Notes under the pieces: generated by a model
Databases searched by the model: none
Told to the model about the DNA's origin: nothing
Seen by the model: only the letters and a program-made list of their open reading frames with translations
Made by a program: the position numbers and the translations under genes
Assembly: GCA_007123465.1 (NCBI GenBank)
Contig: SKLB01000187.1
Location: forward strand, 1 to 5,595
Source: Spirochaetales bacterium
Lineage (GTDB): Bacteria; Spirochaetota; Spirochaetia; DSM-27196; PWMO01
Direction: 5' to 3'
Length of the DNA: 5,595 nt
Part shown: positions 1 through 5,438 of the stretch, piece after piece
Layout: each line of letters starts with the position of its first letter
How positions within the stretch are numbered: position 1 is the first letter of the stretch

Positions 1-422
1 CACACATGCTCGGTACGCCTAACCCGGCGGTTGCGATGCTGTGCGCCAAGGAGAAGGTCAACCCCAGGATGCCGGCAACCGTAGATGCACAACGGCTGCG
101 CGAGCTGAATCAAAGCGGTGAGATACCCGGGTGCGTGATCAGTGGGCCGCTGGCGCTCGACAACGCTATAAGCCCGGCCGCCGCCAGGCAGAAGGGTATC
201 GATGATCCGGTTGCCGGCCGGGCCGATATCCTGATTACGCCCGACATCGAAGCGGGCAATATACTGTACAAGGCACTGGTGTTTTTCTCAAGTGCAGCCA
301 ACGCCGGCATCATAGCCGGTGCGTCAGCACCAATTGTACTCACATCCCGAGCGGATTCGCGCCAGAGCAAGCTGGCGTCAATTGCGCTCGCGGTCAGCGC
401 GGGCAGGACGCAGCGCACATAA
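1..422 (+). CDS. ptb: Phosphate butyryltransferase (phosphotransbutyrylase), 3' part only
   Basis: This is the C-terminal part of an acyl-CoA:phosphate acyltransferase that interconverts butyryl-CoA plus phosphate with butyryl-phosphate plus CoA in the cytoplasm, normally one step before butyrate kinase. About 139 residues are visible, against roughly 300 for the whole family protein. The reading frame is open to the left edge, so the first in-frame ATG (position 6) is internal and the true start lies outside the window. Recognisable family segments, in order, are EKVNPRMPATVDA, GPLALDNAISPAAARQKGI, ADILITPDIEAGNILYKAL and PIVLTSRADSRQSKL. The GPLALDNA and NP-M-ATVDA segments favour Ptb over phosphate acetyltransferase (Pta), its closest relative, although the acyl chain length actually used cannot be read from sequence. 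The stop codon is 5 bp from the stop of the convergent dehydrogenase gene. No butyrate kinase gene is visible, but it could lie upstream. Confidence 0.92.
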   Translation, partial: HMLGTPNPAVAMLCAKEKVNPRMPATVDAQRLRELNQSGEIPGCVISGPLALDNAISPAAARQKGIDDPVAGRADILITPDIEAGNILYKALVFFSSAANAGIIAGASAPIVLTSRADSRQSKLASIALAVSAGRTQRT

Positions 423-427
423 CCGCG

Positions 428-1405
428 CTAGTACGCAGCGGCCGGGTCTGCCTCGTGCAGCAGGCTACCGTTGCGCAGGTAACGCTGCAGGTTCTCAACG
501 GTCTCGTGCGTGGAGCGCAGCGCTGAACGCCTGGTGTAGCCCGCGGTATGGGGCGAGAGCACCACGTTGTCCAGCGTTTCAAACGGGAAGCGCGACGGCG
601 GCGAGACGGTTCCGTGCTCGGGGTAGCTATACCAGGTGTCGATTGCCGCGCCGCGAAGCGTGCCACTGCGGCAGGCATTGTAGAGCGCCTCCTCATCGAC
701 GATCTGTCCCCGCCCAACGTTGACGAGCAGCGCACCGCGCATAGCGTCCAGCCGCCGTGCATCGATCAACCCTTCGGTCTCTGGCGAACCCGGCAACGCA
801 ATCACCACAATCTCGGCACCCGCAATCGCCTCGTCCGGATCATAGACAATCCGGTCAAAGACCGGCGCATCGCGGTGCTCCGGCCGCCGTCTGAATCCGG
901 TCAGGTTGCAGTTGAAACCACGCAGCAGCCGCGCCACCGCTGTTCCGATGGCCCCCGCCCCCAGTACGGCAACGCGCTTGTCGTAAATTGACTCCCAGCT
1001 GTCACCGAGGCCCTGTCCACTCCAGAATCCGTGCCATTTCCGCTGGCGCAGATCGTTATGAAACTCAATGATCCTGCCGTAGAATGCCAGGATCAGAGCC
1101 AGCGTGCGCTCGGCTACCACATCGGCATTGCCGTGAGTGTTGCCAACGCGAATTTTGCGCTGCACGATCAGATCGAGCGGCAAATGCGTGATTCCGGCTA
1201 TGGGCACCAGCAACAGTTTCAGCGCCGAGGCCTGCTGCAGCAGCCGCCGATCGGGCTTGCTGCAGATGATAACCTCGGCTGCAGCAATCAGCGAGGATTC
1301 CACCTCGGTGCCGTAGTGCAGTTGGACATCGGCGTGCGTCGATACCGCGTCATGCAGCAATTCCAGCCAGATGTCGCTGGGTTTCTGGTACAGTAGCACT
1401 ATCAT
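428..1405 (-). CDS. D-2-hydroxyacid dehydrogenase, NAD(P)-binding
   Basis: A 325-residue cytoplasmic oxidoreductase of the D-isomer-specific 2-hydroxyacid dehydrogenase family, which interconverts 2-oxoacids and D-2-hydroxyacids with NAD(P)H. The length is normal. The Rossmann motif GAGAIG is at residues 149-154. VNVGRGQIVDEEAL (228-241) carries the expected catalytic Arg232, and SPHTAG (284-289) carries the expected catalytic His286. The N-terminal substrate domain includes the loop VPIAGITHLPLD (67-78). Relative to E. coli SerA, the usual catalytic Glu of the 'DVFxxEP' region falls at Tyr261 in DTWYSYPEHG, so the Glu is shifted (Glu263) or absent. This variant is followed by PSRFPFETLDNVVLSPH. 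The substrate cannot be assigned; glyoxylate or hydroxypyruvate reductase-like activity is only one possibility. The ATG at 1405 directly begins the first beta strand (MIVLLYQ) and has no Shine-Dalgarno, but a TATAAT lies 7 nt upstream, suggesting leaderless expression. The gene stops 5 bp from the end of ptb. Confidence 0.9.
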   Translation of the reverse strand: MIVLLYQKPSDIWLELLHDAVSTHADVQLHYGTEVESSLIAAAEVIICSKPDRRLLQQASALKLLLVPIAGITHLPLDLIVQRKIRVGNTHGNADVVAERTLALILAFYGRIIEFHNDLRQRKWHGFWSGQGLGDSWESIYDKRVAVLGAGAIGTAVARLLRGFNCNLTGFRRRPEHRDAPVFDRIVYDPDEAIAGAEIVVIALPGSPETEGLIDARRLDAMRGALLVNVGRGQIVDEEALYNACRSGTLRGAAIDTWYSYPEHGTVSPPSRFPFETLDNVVLSPHTAGYTRRSALRSTHETVENLQRYLRNGSLLHEADPAAAY

Positions 1406-1412
1406 GCGCGCG

Positions 1413-1441
1413 ATTATACATCGATGTGCGCAAAAAGAAAA
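1413..1441 (-). promoter_or_regulatory. Candidate promoter of the dehydrogenase gene, leaderless type
   Basis: On the minus strand a perfect TATAAT occupies 1418-1413, followed by CGCGCGC and the ATG at 1405. A start site about 7 nt after the -10 box would fall on or next to the A of the ATG, leaving essentially no leader. The hexamer 17 bp upstream (1441-1436) is TTTTCT, a poor -35 match, and it lies in the T-tract of the neighbouring terminator. This is inferred from motif and spacing only. Confidence 0.5.
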
Positions 1442-1461
1442 AGGCGGCCCGCAGGCCGCCT
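1432..1461 (-). terminator. Rho-independent terminator of the small lipoprotein gene
   Basis: A perfect 8-bp GC-rich stem (AGGCGGCC at 1442-1449 pairing with GGCCGCCT at 1454-1461) encloses a 4-nt loop. Read on the minus strand, the stem is followed by TTTTCTTTTT. It begins 30 nt after the stop codon of the lipoprotein gene, which is the expected place for its terminator. The plus strand has no T-tract, so it acts only leftward. Confidence 0.9.
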
Positions 1462-1491
1462 CGATACAGCTTCAATGGAAGCTTTGGATGG

Positions 1492-1626
1492 TTAGAAGTC
1501 ACCGTCCATTGGTTCTTCCATCGGCTGATCCATTGGTTCCAGTTCGCCGTTTTCGATTGGTTCACACGCGGCGAACACCAGCATCAACGCAGAAGCGATA
1601 ACCGTAAATACAATCAGCTTTTTCAT
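1492..1626 (-). CDS. Very small acidic lipoprotein with x-Pro-Met-x repeats
   Basis: This short gene encodes 44 residues. The start (MKKLIVFTVIASALMLVFAAC) is a lipoprotein signal peptide: two Lys, a hydrophobic core, then Phe-Ala-Ala-Cys with Cys21 as the probable lipidated residue. Phe at -3 departs from the usual Leu-type lipobox, and such relaxed boxes are known in spirochaetes. The predicted mature part is only 24 residues. It has nine Asp/Glu and no Lys, Arg or His, and contains three tandem units EPMD, QPME and EPMD, placing Met32, Met36 and Met40 four residues apart. An AGGAGG lies 7 nt before the ATG, and a strong intrinsic terminator follows 30 nt after the stop. Together these make a real single-gene unit likely. 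It is divergent from the YD-repeat/two-component operon. I do not recognise a family. An envelope anchor, a metal- or cation-binding peptide or a stress lipoprotein are guesses. Confidence 0.85.
   Translation of the reverse strand: MKKLIVFTVIASALMLVFAACEPIENGELEPMDQPMEEPMDGDF
1504..1539 (-). repeat. Three tandem 12-nt coding repeats
   Basis: Within the small lipoprotein gene three successive 12-nt units read (minus strand) GAACCAATGGAT, CAGCCGATGGAA and GAACCAATGGAC. They encode EPMD, QPME and EPMD. The units are imperfect but in frame, consistent with short tandem duplication followed by drift. Confidence 0.7.
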
Positions 1627-1633
1627 CTCACAC

Positions 1634-1639
1634 CCTCCT
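1634..1639 (-). promoter_or_regulatory. Strong Shine-Dalgarno of the small lipoprotein gene
   Basis: The minus strand reads AGGAGG at 1639-1634, then GTGTGAG and ATG at 1626. A full-length match at 7-nt spacing is the main evidence that this very short frame is translated and that the start is at 1626. Confidence 0.85.
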
Positions 1640-1681
1640 CTTCTTTGGTGTACTAACATACTACCACCGGCATATCTGCGG

Positions 1682-1696
1682 CATATCCGCGATATG
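1682..1696. repeat. Short inverted repeat CATATC-CGC-GATATG
   Basis: Perfect 6-bp arms flank a 3-bp centre. The element overlaps units 2 and 3 of the phased repeats, so it could be an independent palindromic site or a by-product of the repeated GATATG/CATATC words. The arms are too short and AT-rich to be a terminator. Confidence 0.4.
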
Positions 1697-1711
1697 TCAA
1701 GATTCTGTCAA
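1695..1711 (-). promoter_or_regulatory. Two overlapping-function TTGACA hexamers, possible -35 of the lipoprotein gene
   Basis: On the minus strand TTGACA occurs at 1711-1706 and again at 1700-1695. Both are exact -35 consensus words and also form part of the TGTCAAG repeats. From the nearer one, the hexamers at 17-18 bp are AGATAT and GATATG, which are poor -10 matches. A regulator-dependent promoter would fit, but the -10 element is not secure. Confidence 0.3.
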
Positions 1712-1765
1712 GTTTGATGGACTGCTTGCCGCTGTTCGTGGGCTGTAGTACCATGAGATCAGGCT

Positions 1766-2674
1766 ATGAAACTGCTTGGATTCTGCACTCTGCTATTTCT
1801 CACAAGCGCCGGTTTGTCCGCCGAGGGCGACTTCATCCGACGCGGGCTCGAGGTGATCGGTGAACCTTATTCGGTTCGACTCTACGATGTTAACAGTGCA
1901 GCGATCCTGCGCGAAGAAGCCGTGTTCAACAGGCGCGGTCAAATCAAGGATCGCAAGAGTTACACCGAAGACGGCGCTTTTCAACTCCACACACGCTACC
2001 AGCGCGACGATCGCGGCAATCTGAAGACGGTTTCCGCGTACAACCAGGCGGGAGATTCGCTCTGGCGCCACGAGTATCGCTACCAGAACACCACACTGCA
2101 GCAAGAGGTTGTCTTCGCTGCCTCCGGAGAACTGGACTACACCGATCTCTATTCCTACGACAGCGACGGAAACCTGCTCGAGCGTGCGCGCTACGGTCCC
2201 GGCGGGGTTCCTCGCTGGTGGACGCAGTACGAACACGACACCGCGCAGAATCGCATGCTCTGGACAACGTACTACAGCGACGGACGCATATTGAGGCAAG
2301 GAGAAGAACAATACGACGAGGACGGCAGGCTTGCCCTTGAAGTGCACCGGGATGAGGTCAAAGAGACCTACCAGGAGGTTCGTTACGCCTACGATACACA
2401 AGGTCGCCCGATCAGCGAACGGACAAGCGACAGCGACGGTTCACTGCTGTCGGTACGGCGCATTCGTTACGACGAACTTGGAAATATCGCCGAGGAGACC
2501 GAGTCGCGCTTTGACGGCACACTCACACGACGTGTGTTGTATCAATACCGCTACGATGAGCGCGGTAACTGGATAGAGCGCACGATCAGTGAACGCAAGA
2601 AACCACAATTCGGTCCGGTTTTGACAACAGAGCGCGCGCATCGGCGCGTAATAGTGTACTACGGGCAGGGCTAA
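1766..2674 (+). CDS. Secreted YD-repeat (RHS-like) protein, first gene of a two-component operon
   Basis: A 302-residue protein with an N-terminal Sec signal (MKLLGFCTLLFLTSAGLSA, probable cleavage after Ala19), so it should be exported across the inner membrane. The body is made of degenerate tyrosine/aspartate/glycine units resembling YD/RHS repeats: YQRDDRGNLK (78-87), YSYDSDGNLLER (129-140), YYSDGRILRQ (169-178), QYDEDGRLALEV (182-193), YAYDTQGRPISER (208-219), IRYDELGNIAEE (233-244) and YRYDERGNWIERT (261-273). Such repeats form beta-rich surface structures. It lacks the size, core domain and variable toxin tip of a true Rhs protein. The Shine-Dalgarno is weak (GAGA at 1755-1758). It ends 6 bp before the response regulator gene, so it is probably co-transcribed with the regulator and kinase; an accessory sensor, ligand or output of that system is an inference. 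No enzymatic motif is visible. Confidence 0.8.
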   Translation: MKLLGFCTLLFLTSAGLSAEGDFIRRGLEVIGEPYSVRLYDVNSAAILREEAVFNRRGQIKDRKSYTEDGAFQLHTRYQRDDRGNLKTVSAYNQAGDSLWRHEYRYQNTTLQQEVVFAASGELDYTDLYSYDSDGNLLERARYGPGGVPRWWTQYEHDTAQNRMLWTTYYSDGRILRQGEEQYDEDGRLALEVHRDEVKETYQEVRYAYDTQGRPISERTSDSDGSLLSVRRIRYDELGNIAEETESRFDGTLTRRVLYQYRYDERGNWIERTISERKKPQFGPVLTTERAHRRVIVYYGQG

Positions 2675-2680
2675 ACGCAA

Positions 2681-3370
2681 ATGGCACGAGTCTTTCTGGT
2701 AGAAGACCATGAATTCATCCGCGAGGGAATCAGTGAGTACCTACAGATCGAACAGTTTGAGGTCAGCGAGTTTGGCGGAGCTGAGGGAGTCCTGGAACGG
2801 GTGCGCCGCGATGAGCCCGATCTGATCATTCTGGATGTGATGTTGCCCGATGGCAACGGGTTTATGCTCGCGCGCGATATTCGGTCGTTCTCTGATGTGC
2901 CGATCATCTTTCTGACCGCTAAGGAAAGCGAATCCGACCGCGTCACCGGTTTCGAAATTGGCTGCGACGACTACGTGGTGAAACCTTTTTCCACTAAAGA
3001 GCTGGTGATGCGAGCCAAGGCCCTGTTAAAGCGAACCAGCGATGACGCCAGCACGGCGCGTGATCGCGGCCACTGGGCTCTATCAGGGCACGAGTTGCAT
3101 ATAGATGGTTTGAGCCATTCAGCGAGCCTTGATGGCCAGCCGCTCTCGCTGACCGGCAGCGAATGGGAGATATTGAGCTATCTGGCGTTTCGCAGTGGCA
3201 GGGTTGTGGCGCGCGAGGTGATTCTAACCGAGTGCCTTGAGTATCTCCACGAGGGCCCCAAGCGTACCGTCGATACTCACATAGCCAATCTGCGTGCCAA
3301 GCTCGGTGACGTTGAGTGGATTGAGACCGTTCGCGGCTACGGATACCGCTTCGTAGGGGAGCCGCGGTGA
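2681..3370 (+). CDS. OmpR/PhoB-family response regulator
   Basis: A 229-residue cytoplasmic transcription factor with the standard two-domain build. The receiver domain (1-119) has acidic Glu8-Asp9, phospho-acceptor Asp52 in ILDVMLPDGNG, switch Thr79 and Lys101 in VVKPFS. After a linker (about 120-130), the winged-helix DNA-binding domain (131-226) shows LTGSEWEILSYL, the recognition-helix segment RTVDTHIANLRAKL (195-208) and the typical wing ETVRGYGYRF (215-224). All phosphorylation residues are present, so it should be a phosphorylation-controlled activator or repressor. The start ATG at 2681 follows AGGG at 2667-2670, within the end of the upstream gene. The stop overlaps the kinase start by 4 bp, so the kinase at 3367 is its probable cognate partner. 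Its targets are unknown; the 11-bp phased repeats at 1669-1712 are the best local candidate. Confidence 0.95.
   Translation: MARVFLVEDHEFIREGISEYLQIEQFEVSEFGGAEGVLERVRRDEPDLIILDVMLPDGNGFMLARDIRSFSDVPIIFLTAKESESDRVTGFEIGCDDYVVKPFSTKELVMRAKALLKRTSDDASTARDRGHWALSGHELHIDGLSHSASLDGQPLSLTGSEWEILSYLAFRSGRVVAREVILTECLEYLHEGPKRTVDTHIANLRAKLGDVEWIETVRGYGYRFVGEPR
3355..3370 (+). promoter_or_regulatory. RBS and GTGA overlap coupling regulator and kinase
   Basis: AGGGGAG (3355-3361) stands 5 nt before a GTG start codon at 3367, and this GTG overlaps the regulator stop TGA (3368-3370) as GTGA. The next in-frame ATG lies well inside the first membrane segment, so GTG is the sensible start. The arrangement implies translational coupling. 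Confidence 0.8.
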
Positions 3371-4740
3371 AAACGCTGTTTTCACAGACCTTTGTAGTAT
3401 TGCTTGCCTCAATGTGTATTCTTCTGGTAGTCGTGGCCGGCGTGTTTCTCTTCGGTATGCGCCGCTCAATCCAGGACTGGAATATCTACCGGCGGCACGC
3501 CCTGCAGAACCTGATCGTACCGCATCTGCAGCAGGTGTATAGAAGAGACGGAAATCTGACTCGTGAAGCCGTAGCGCAATCACTCTCAGGGATTCTGACC
3601 AACAACCAGTACGTCTATATCCTCGACCCCAACCGCAATCCGATCTACCTCTACTACGGCGGAGAAGACCTGCTGCTCGAGGGCGGCAGGCCGGTGGACA
3701 ATGTCCTGCGAAGCCTGGAGCAGTCGCGCGAGATGATGCGCGCTGTGCTGGACGGCGATCAACCAATCGCGTTTCTACGAGCCAATACGCTCGGTTTTCT
3801 CAGTGACGTTGCAAACCGTCGCTTTGTGAGATCGATCGGGATCTCGCTTGCGCTCGGACTTCTGGTTGCGTTTGTGCTTGCGCTGCTGGTAGCATTACTC
3901 TTCTCGCGCCACGTCTCTCAGCAGGCCAGGCTTATTGGGGCAGGTCTGCAGAAACTCAGCCACGGCGTGCGAGATGTACGGTTTCCGCAGCAGAGCGCGC
4001 GCGAGATTCACGAAATTGCCACGTCTGCGCAGAAGCTGCAGCAGCAGTTACAGCACGAATCGCAACTGCGTCGCCAGTGGGCCGAAGACGTCGCGCACGA
4101 CCTGCGGACGCCGATCGCGGCCCTCAAGACCCAGTTTGAGGGTCTCAACGATGGTTACATCCAGAGTACACCGCAACGGATGCAGGCGTTGTTCTCAGAG
4201 CTGCTGCTGCTGGAAGGACTGGTAAACGAGCTGCGAGAACTGAACCGCATGGAGTCACCCGAGATGACCCTCGAGCTGCAGCCAATTCACGCTGACCGCT
4301 TCACCGCAGCAATCGAGCGCACCTTCGATGTCTTCTCGCAGCGCAGCCACGCCAGATTCAGCGTCGAGCACACGCCTTGCACCTTCAACGCGGATGAGCG
4401 ATTGCTATCGCGCGCGGTAGGCAATCTGCTGCAGAACGCCTTTCAGCACGTGCAATCCGGTGGAGAAGTGCAGCTGCGGCTGTATCGCAGTTACGAGGAG
4501 AATCGGGTTGTCTTCGAGGTCTGCAATACCGGCCGTGTTGACGAAGACCAGATTCCGAAACTGTTCGACCGATTGTATCGTGGCAGCAACGGGCGCCACG
4601 GCGGCGGATCCGGGCTTGGGTTGTCGATCACCAAGGCAATCGCCGAGCTGCACCACGGAAGTGTTGCTATGTTCCAGCAGGGTGACACTACCCATGTTCA
4701 ACTGAAGATACCCTTTGCAGCGCCTGCGGCCTCAGCGTGA
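3367..4740 (+). CDS. Membrane sensor histidine kinase
   Basis: A 457-residue inner-membrane kinase that should autophosphorylate and pass the phosphate to the regulator encoded just upstream. Transmembrane segments at about 9-30 and 156-179 bracket an extracytoplasmic domain of about 125 residues. This contains YVYILDPNRNPIYLYY (82-97), a beta-strand pattern reminiscent of PAS/CACHE-like sensors, but no ligand can be named. A HAMP-like linker (about 180-232) and a Gln-rich helix lead to the H box WAEDVAHDLRTPIAALK, with phospho-acceptor His244 and the DxxT phosphatase-type motif Asp245/Thr248. The ATPase domain shows the N box NLLQNAFQH (Asn357), a G1 segment VCNTG (385-389), LFDRLYRG (399-406) and GGGSGLGLSI (412-421). 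The G1 box has Asn in place of the usual Asp and lacks the second Gly, a variant seen in many active kinases. GTG start; 4-bp overlap with the regulator gene. Its 3' end overlaps the convergent rhomboid gene by 9 bp. Confidence 0.95.
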   Translation: MKTLFSQTFVVLLASMCILLVVVAGVFLFGMRRSIQDWNIYRRHALQNLIVPHLQQVYRRDGNLTREAVAQSLSGILTNNQYVYILDPNRNPIYLYYGGEDLLLEGGRPVDNVLRSLEQSREMMRAVLDGDQPIAFLRANTLGFLSDVANRRFVRSIGISLALGLLVAFVLALLVALLFSRHVSQQARLIGAGLQKLSHGVRDVRFPQQSAREIHEIATSAQKLQQQLQHESQLRRQWAEDVAHDLRTPIAALKTQFEGLNDGYIQSTPQRMQALFSELLLLEGLVNELRELNRMESPEMTLELQPIHADRFTAAIERTFDVFSQRSHARFSVEHTPCTFNADERLLSRAVGNLLQNAFQHVQSGGEVQLRLYRSYEENRVVFEVCNTGRVDEDQIPKLFDRLYRGSNGRHGGGSGLGLSITKAIAELHHGSVAMFQQGDTTHVQLKIPFAAPAASA

Positions 4741-5430
4741 ACGGTACACACGGTAGACACCGCGACGGCGAAACTTCTCGAGGTAGCGGCGCCTGCCGGC
4801 CAGCGCTATGACAAACCCGTAGAGGAACCCGCCGATGTGGGCAAAATAGGCTACATTGTCGAAAGGCCCGGCCACCACCGCGAAGTAGCCCGAGAACGCT
4901 TGCAGCGCAACCCAGGCAAACAGGAAAACAAACGCCGGAAGCCGTGCGGGCATCAGAAAAATCCCGATTGGAATCAGCGTGGTGACTCGCGCCAGCGGAA
5001 ACAGAACAAGGTATGCTCCGAGGACCGCCGAGATTGCTCCTGAGGCACCAATTACCGGAGTGGATAGATCTGGCATCACAATCAGCTGGACTGCCAGGGA
5101 CAGCGCGCCGGCAAAGAAATAGAAGAACAGGTAGCGCACGTGGCCGAGCGCATCTTCTACGTTATCACCGAATATGAACAGAAAAAGCATATTGCCGATA
5201 AAATGCACAAACCCGCCGTGAAAAAACAGCGTAGTAAACGGGGTGTACCACCACTGCAACGGATTGCTCAGGAAGCGCTGGGCGATAAACGCGTACTCCA
5301 GGGTGAACTCCACCGCAGCTGCTTCGGGAAGCATCAACTGGCGTACAAACACCAACACGTTGAACCCCAGCAATACCAGGTTGAAGAATGGAAAACCCTT
5401 GGAGCGAAGGTGGTCACGCAACGGTATCAT
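4732..5430 (-). CDS. Rhomboid-family intramembrane serine protease
   Basis: A 232-residue polytopic inner-membrane protease that cleaves membrane-spanning substrates within the bilayer. The N-terminus MIPLRDHLRSKGFPF is typical of bacterial rhomboids and supports the start at 5430. Six or seven hydrophobic segments follow. Family motifs are in order: HGGFVHFIGN (His71, His76, Asn80, with the GlpG-like H-x4-H-x3-N spacing of the oxyanion region), GASGAIS (128-134) with nucleophile Ser130, and AHIGGF (197-202) with catalytic His198. All residues needed for activity are therefore present. The C-terminus is strongly basic (RRRRYLEKFRRRG-like, from 213) and should be cytosolic. Substrate is unknown. 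The neighbouring kinase or the secreted YD-repeat protein are tempting partners, but the gene faces the other way and has its own candidate promoter. Its stop lies inside the last codons of the kinase gene. Confidence 0.95.
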   Translation of the reverse strand: MIPLRDHLRSKGFPFFNLVLLGFNVLVFVRQLMLPEAAAVEFTLEYAFIAQRFLSNPLQWWYTPFTTLFFHGGFVHFIGNMLFLFIFGDNVEDALGHVRYLFFYFFAGALSLAVQLIVMPDLSTPVIGASGAISAVLGAYLVLFPLARVTTLIPIGIFLMPARLPAFVFLFAWVALQAFSGYFAVVAGPFDNVAYFAHIGGFLYGFVIALAGRRRYLEKFRRRGVYRVYRSR

Positions 5431-5438
5431 AATCCGGT

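Larger units (their letters stand above)
1669..1712. promoter_or_regulatory. Four 11-bp phased repeats, candidate response-regulator operator
   Basis: Four consecutive 11-bp units can be laid out: GGCATATCTGC (1669-1679), GGCATATCCGC (1680-1690), GATATGTCAAG (1691-1701) and ATTCTGTCAAG (1702-1712). The first two differ by one base. The last two share TGTCAAG at an exact 11-bp offset, giving TGTCA-N6-TGTCA. PhoB/OmpR-family regulators bind head-to-tail to direct repeats one helical turn apart, and the E. coli Pho box is built from CTGTCAT repeats at 11 bp. The block lies between the divergent lipoprotein gene and the operon that encodes an OmpR/PhoB-type regulator, so autoregulation is an attractive inference. 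The repeats are seen; the binding protein is not known. Confidence 0.6.

Noticed and set aside
6..422. Taking the ATG at position 6 as the start of ptb
   Set aside because: The frame is open to the left edge and the visible part corresponds to the C-terminal half of the family, so this ATG is an internal methionine of a truncated gene.
1371..1656. Two 76-codon plus-strand open frames over the small lipoprotein region
   Set aside because: They run antisense across the terminator, the lipoprotein gene and its Shine-Dalgarno, and look like shadow translations. The minus-strand 44-codon gene explains the region much better.
1669..1712. CRISPR-like or iteron-like interpretation of the short repeats
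   Set aside because: The units are 11 bp, contiguous without spacers, few and divergent. There are no cas or replication-initiator genes. A promoter-region operator is the simpler reading.
1793..2401. A 202-codon open frame on the minus strand opposite the YD-repeat gene
   Set aside because: It lies wholly inside the YD-repeat gene, whose signal peptide, repeat pattern and operon position are convincing. The antisense product shows no domain, and its openness follows from the repeated codon pattern of the real gene.
1766..2674. True Rhs/polymorphic toxin or MORN-type antitoxin identity for the YD-repeat protein
   Set aside because: It is far too short for an Rhs toxin, has no variable toxin tip or immunity gene beside it, and its units follow the Y-D-x-x-G-N pattern, not MORN repeats.
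2682..2697. TGGCAC-N5-TTTCT, resembling a sigma-54 promoter
   Set aside because: The -24 half matches, but the -12 half lacks the essential GC, and the site is made of the first codons of the response regulator gene.
3224..3766. A 180-codon minus-strand open frame across the regulator-kinase junction
   Set aside because: It is antisense to two clearly recognised coding regions, is Arg-rich low-quality sequence with no family motif, and has no ribosome binding site or operon logic.
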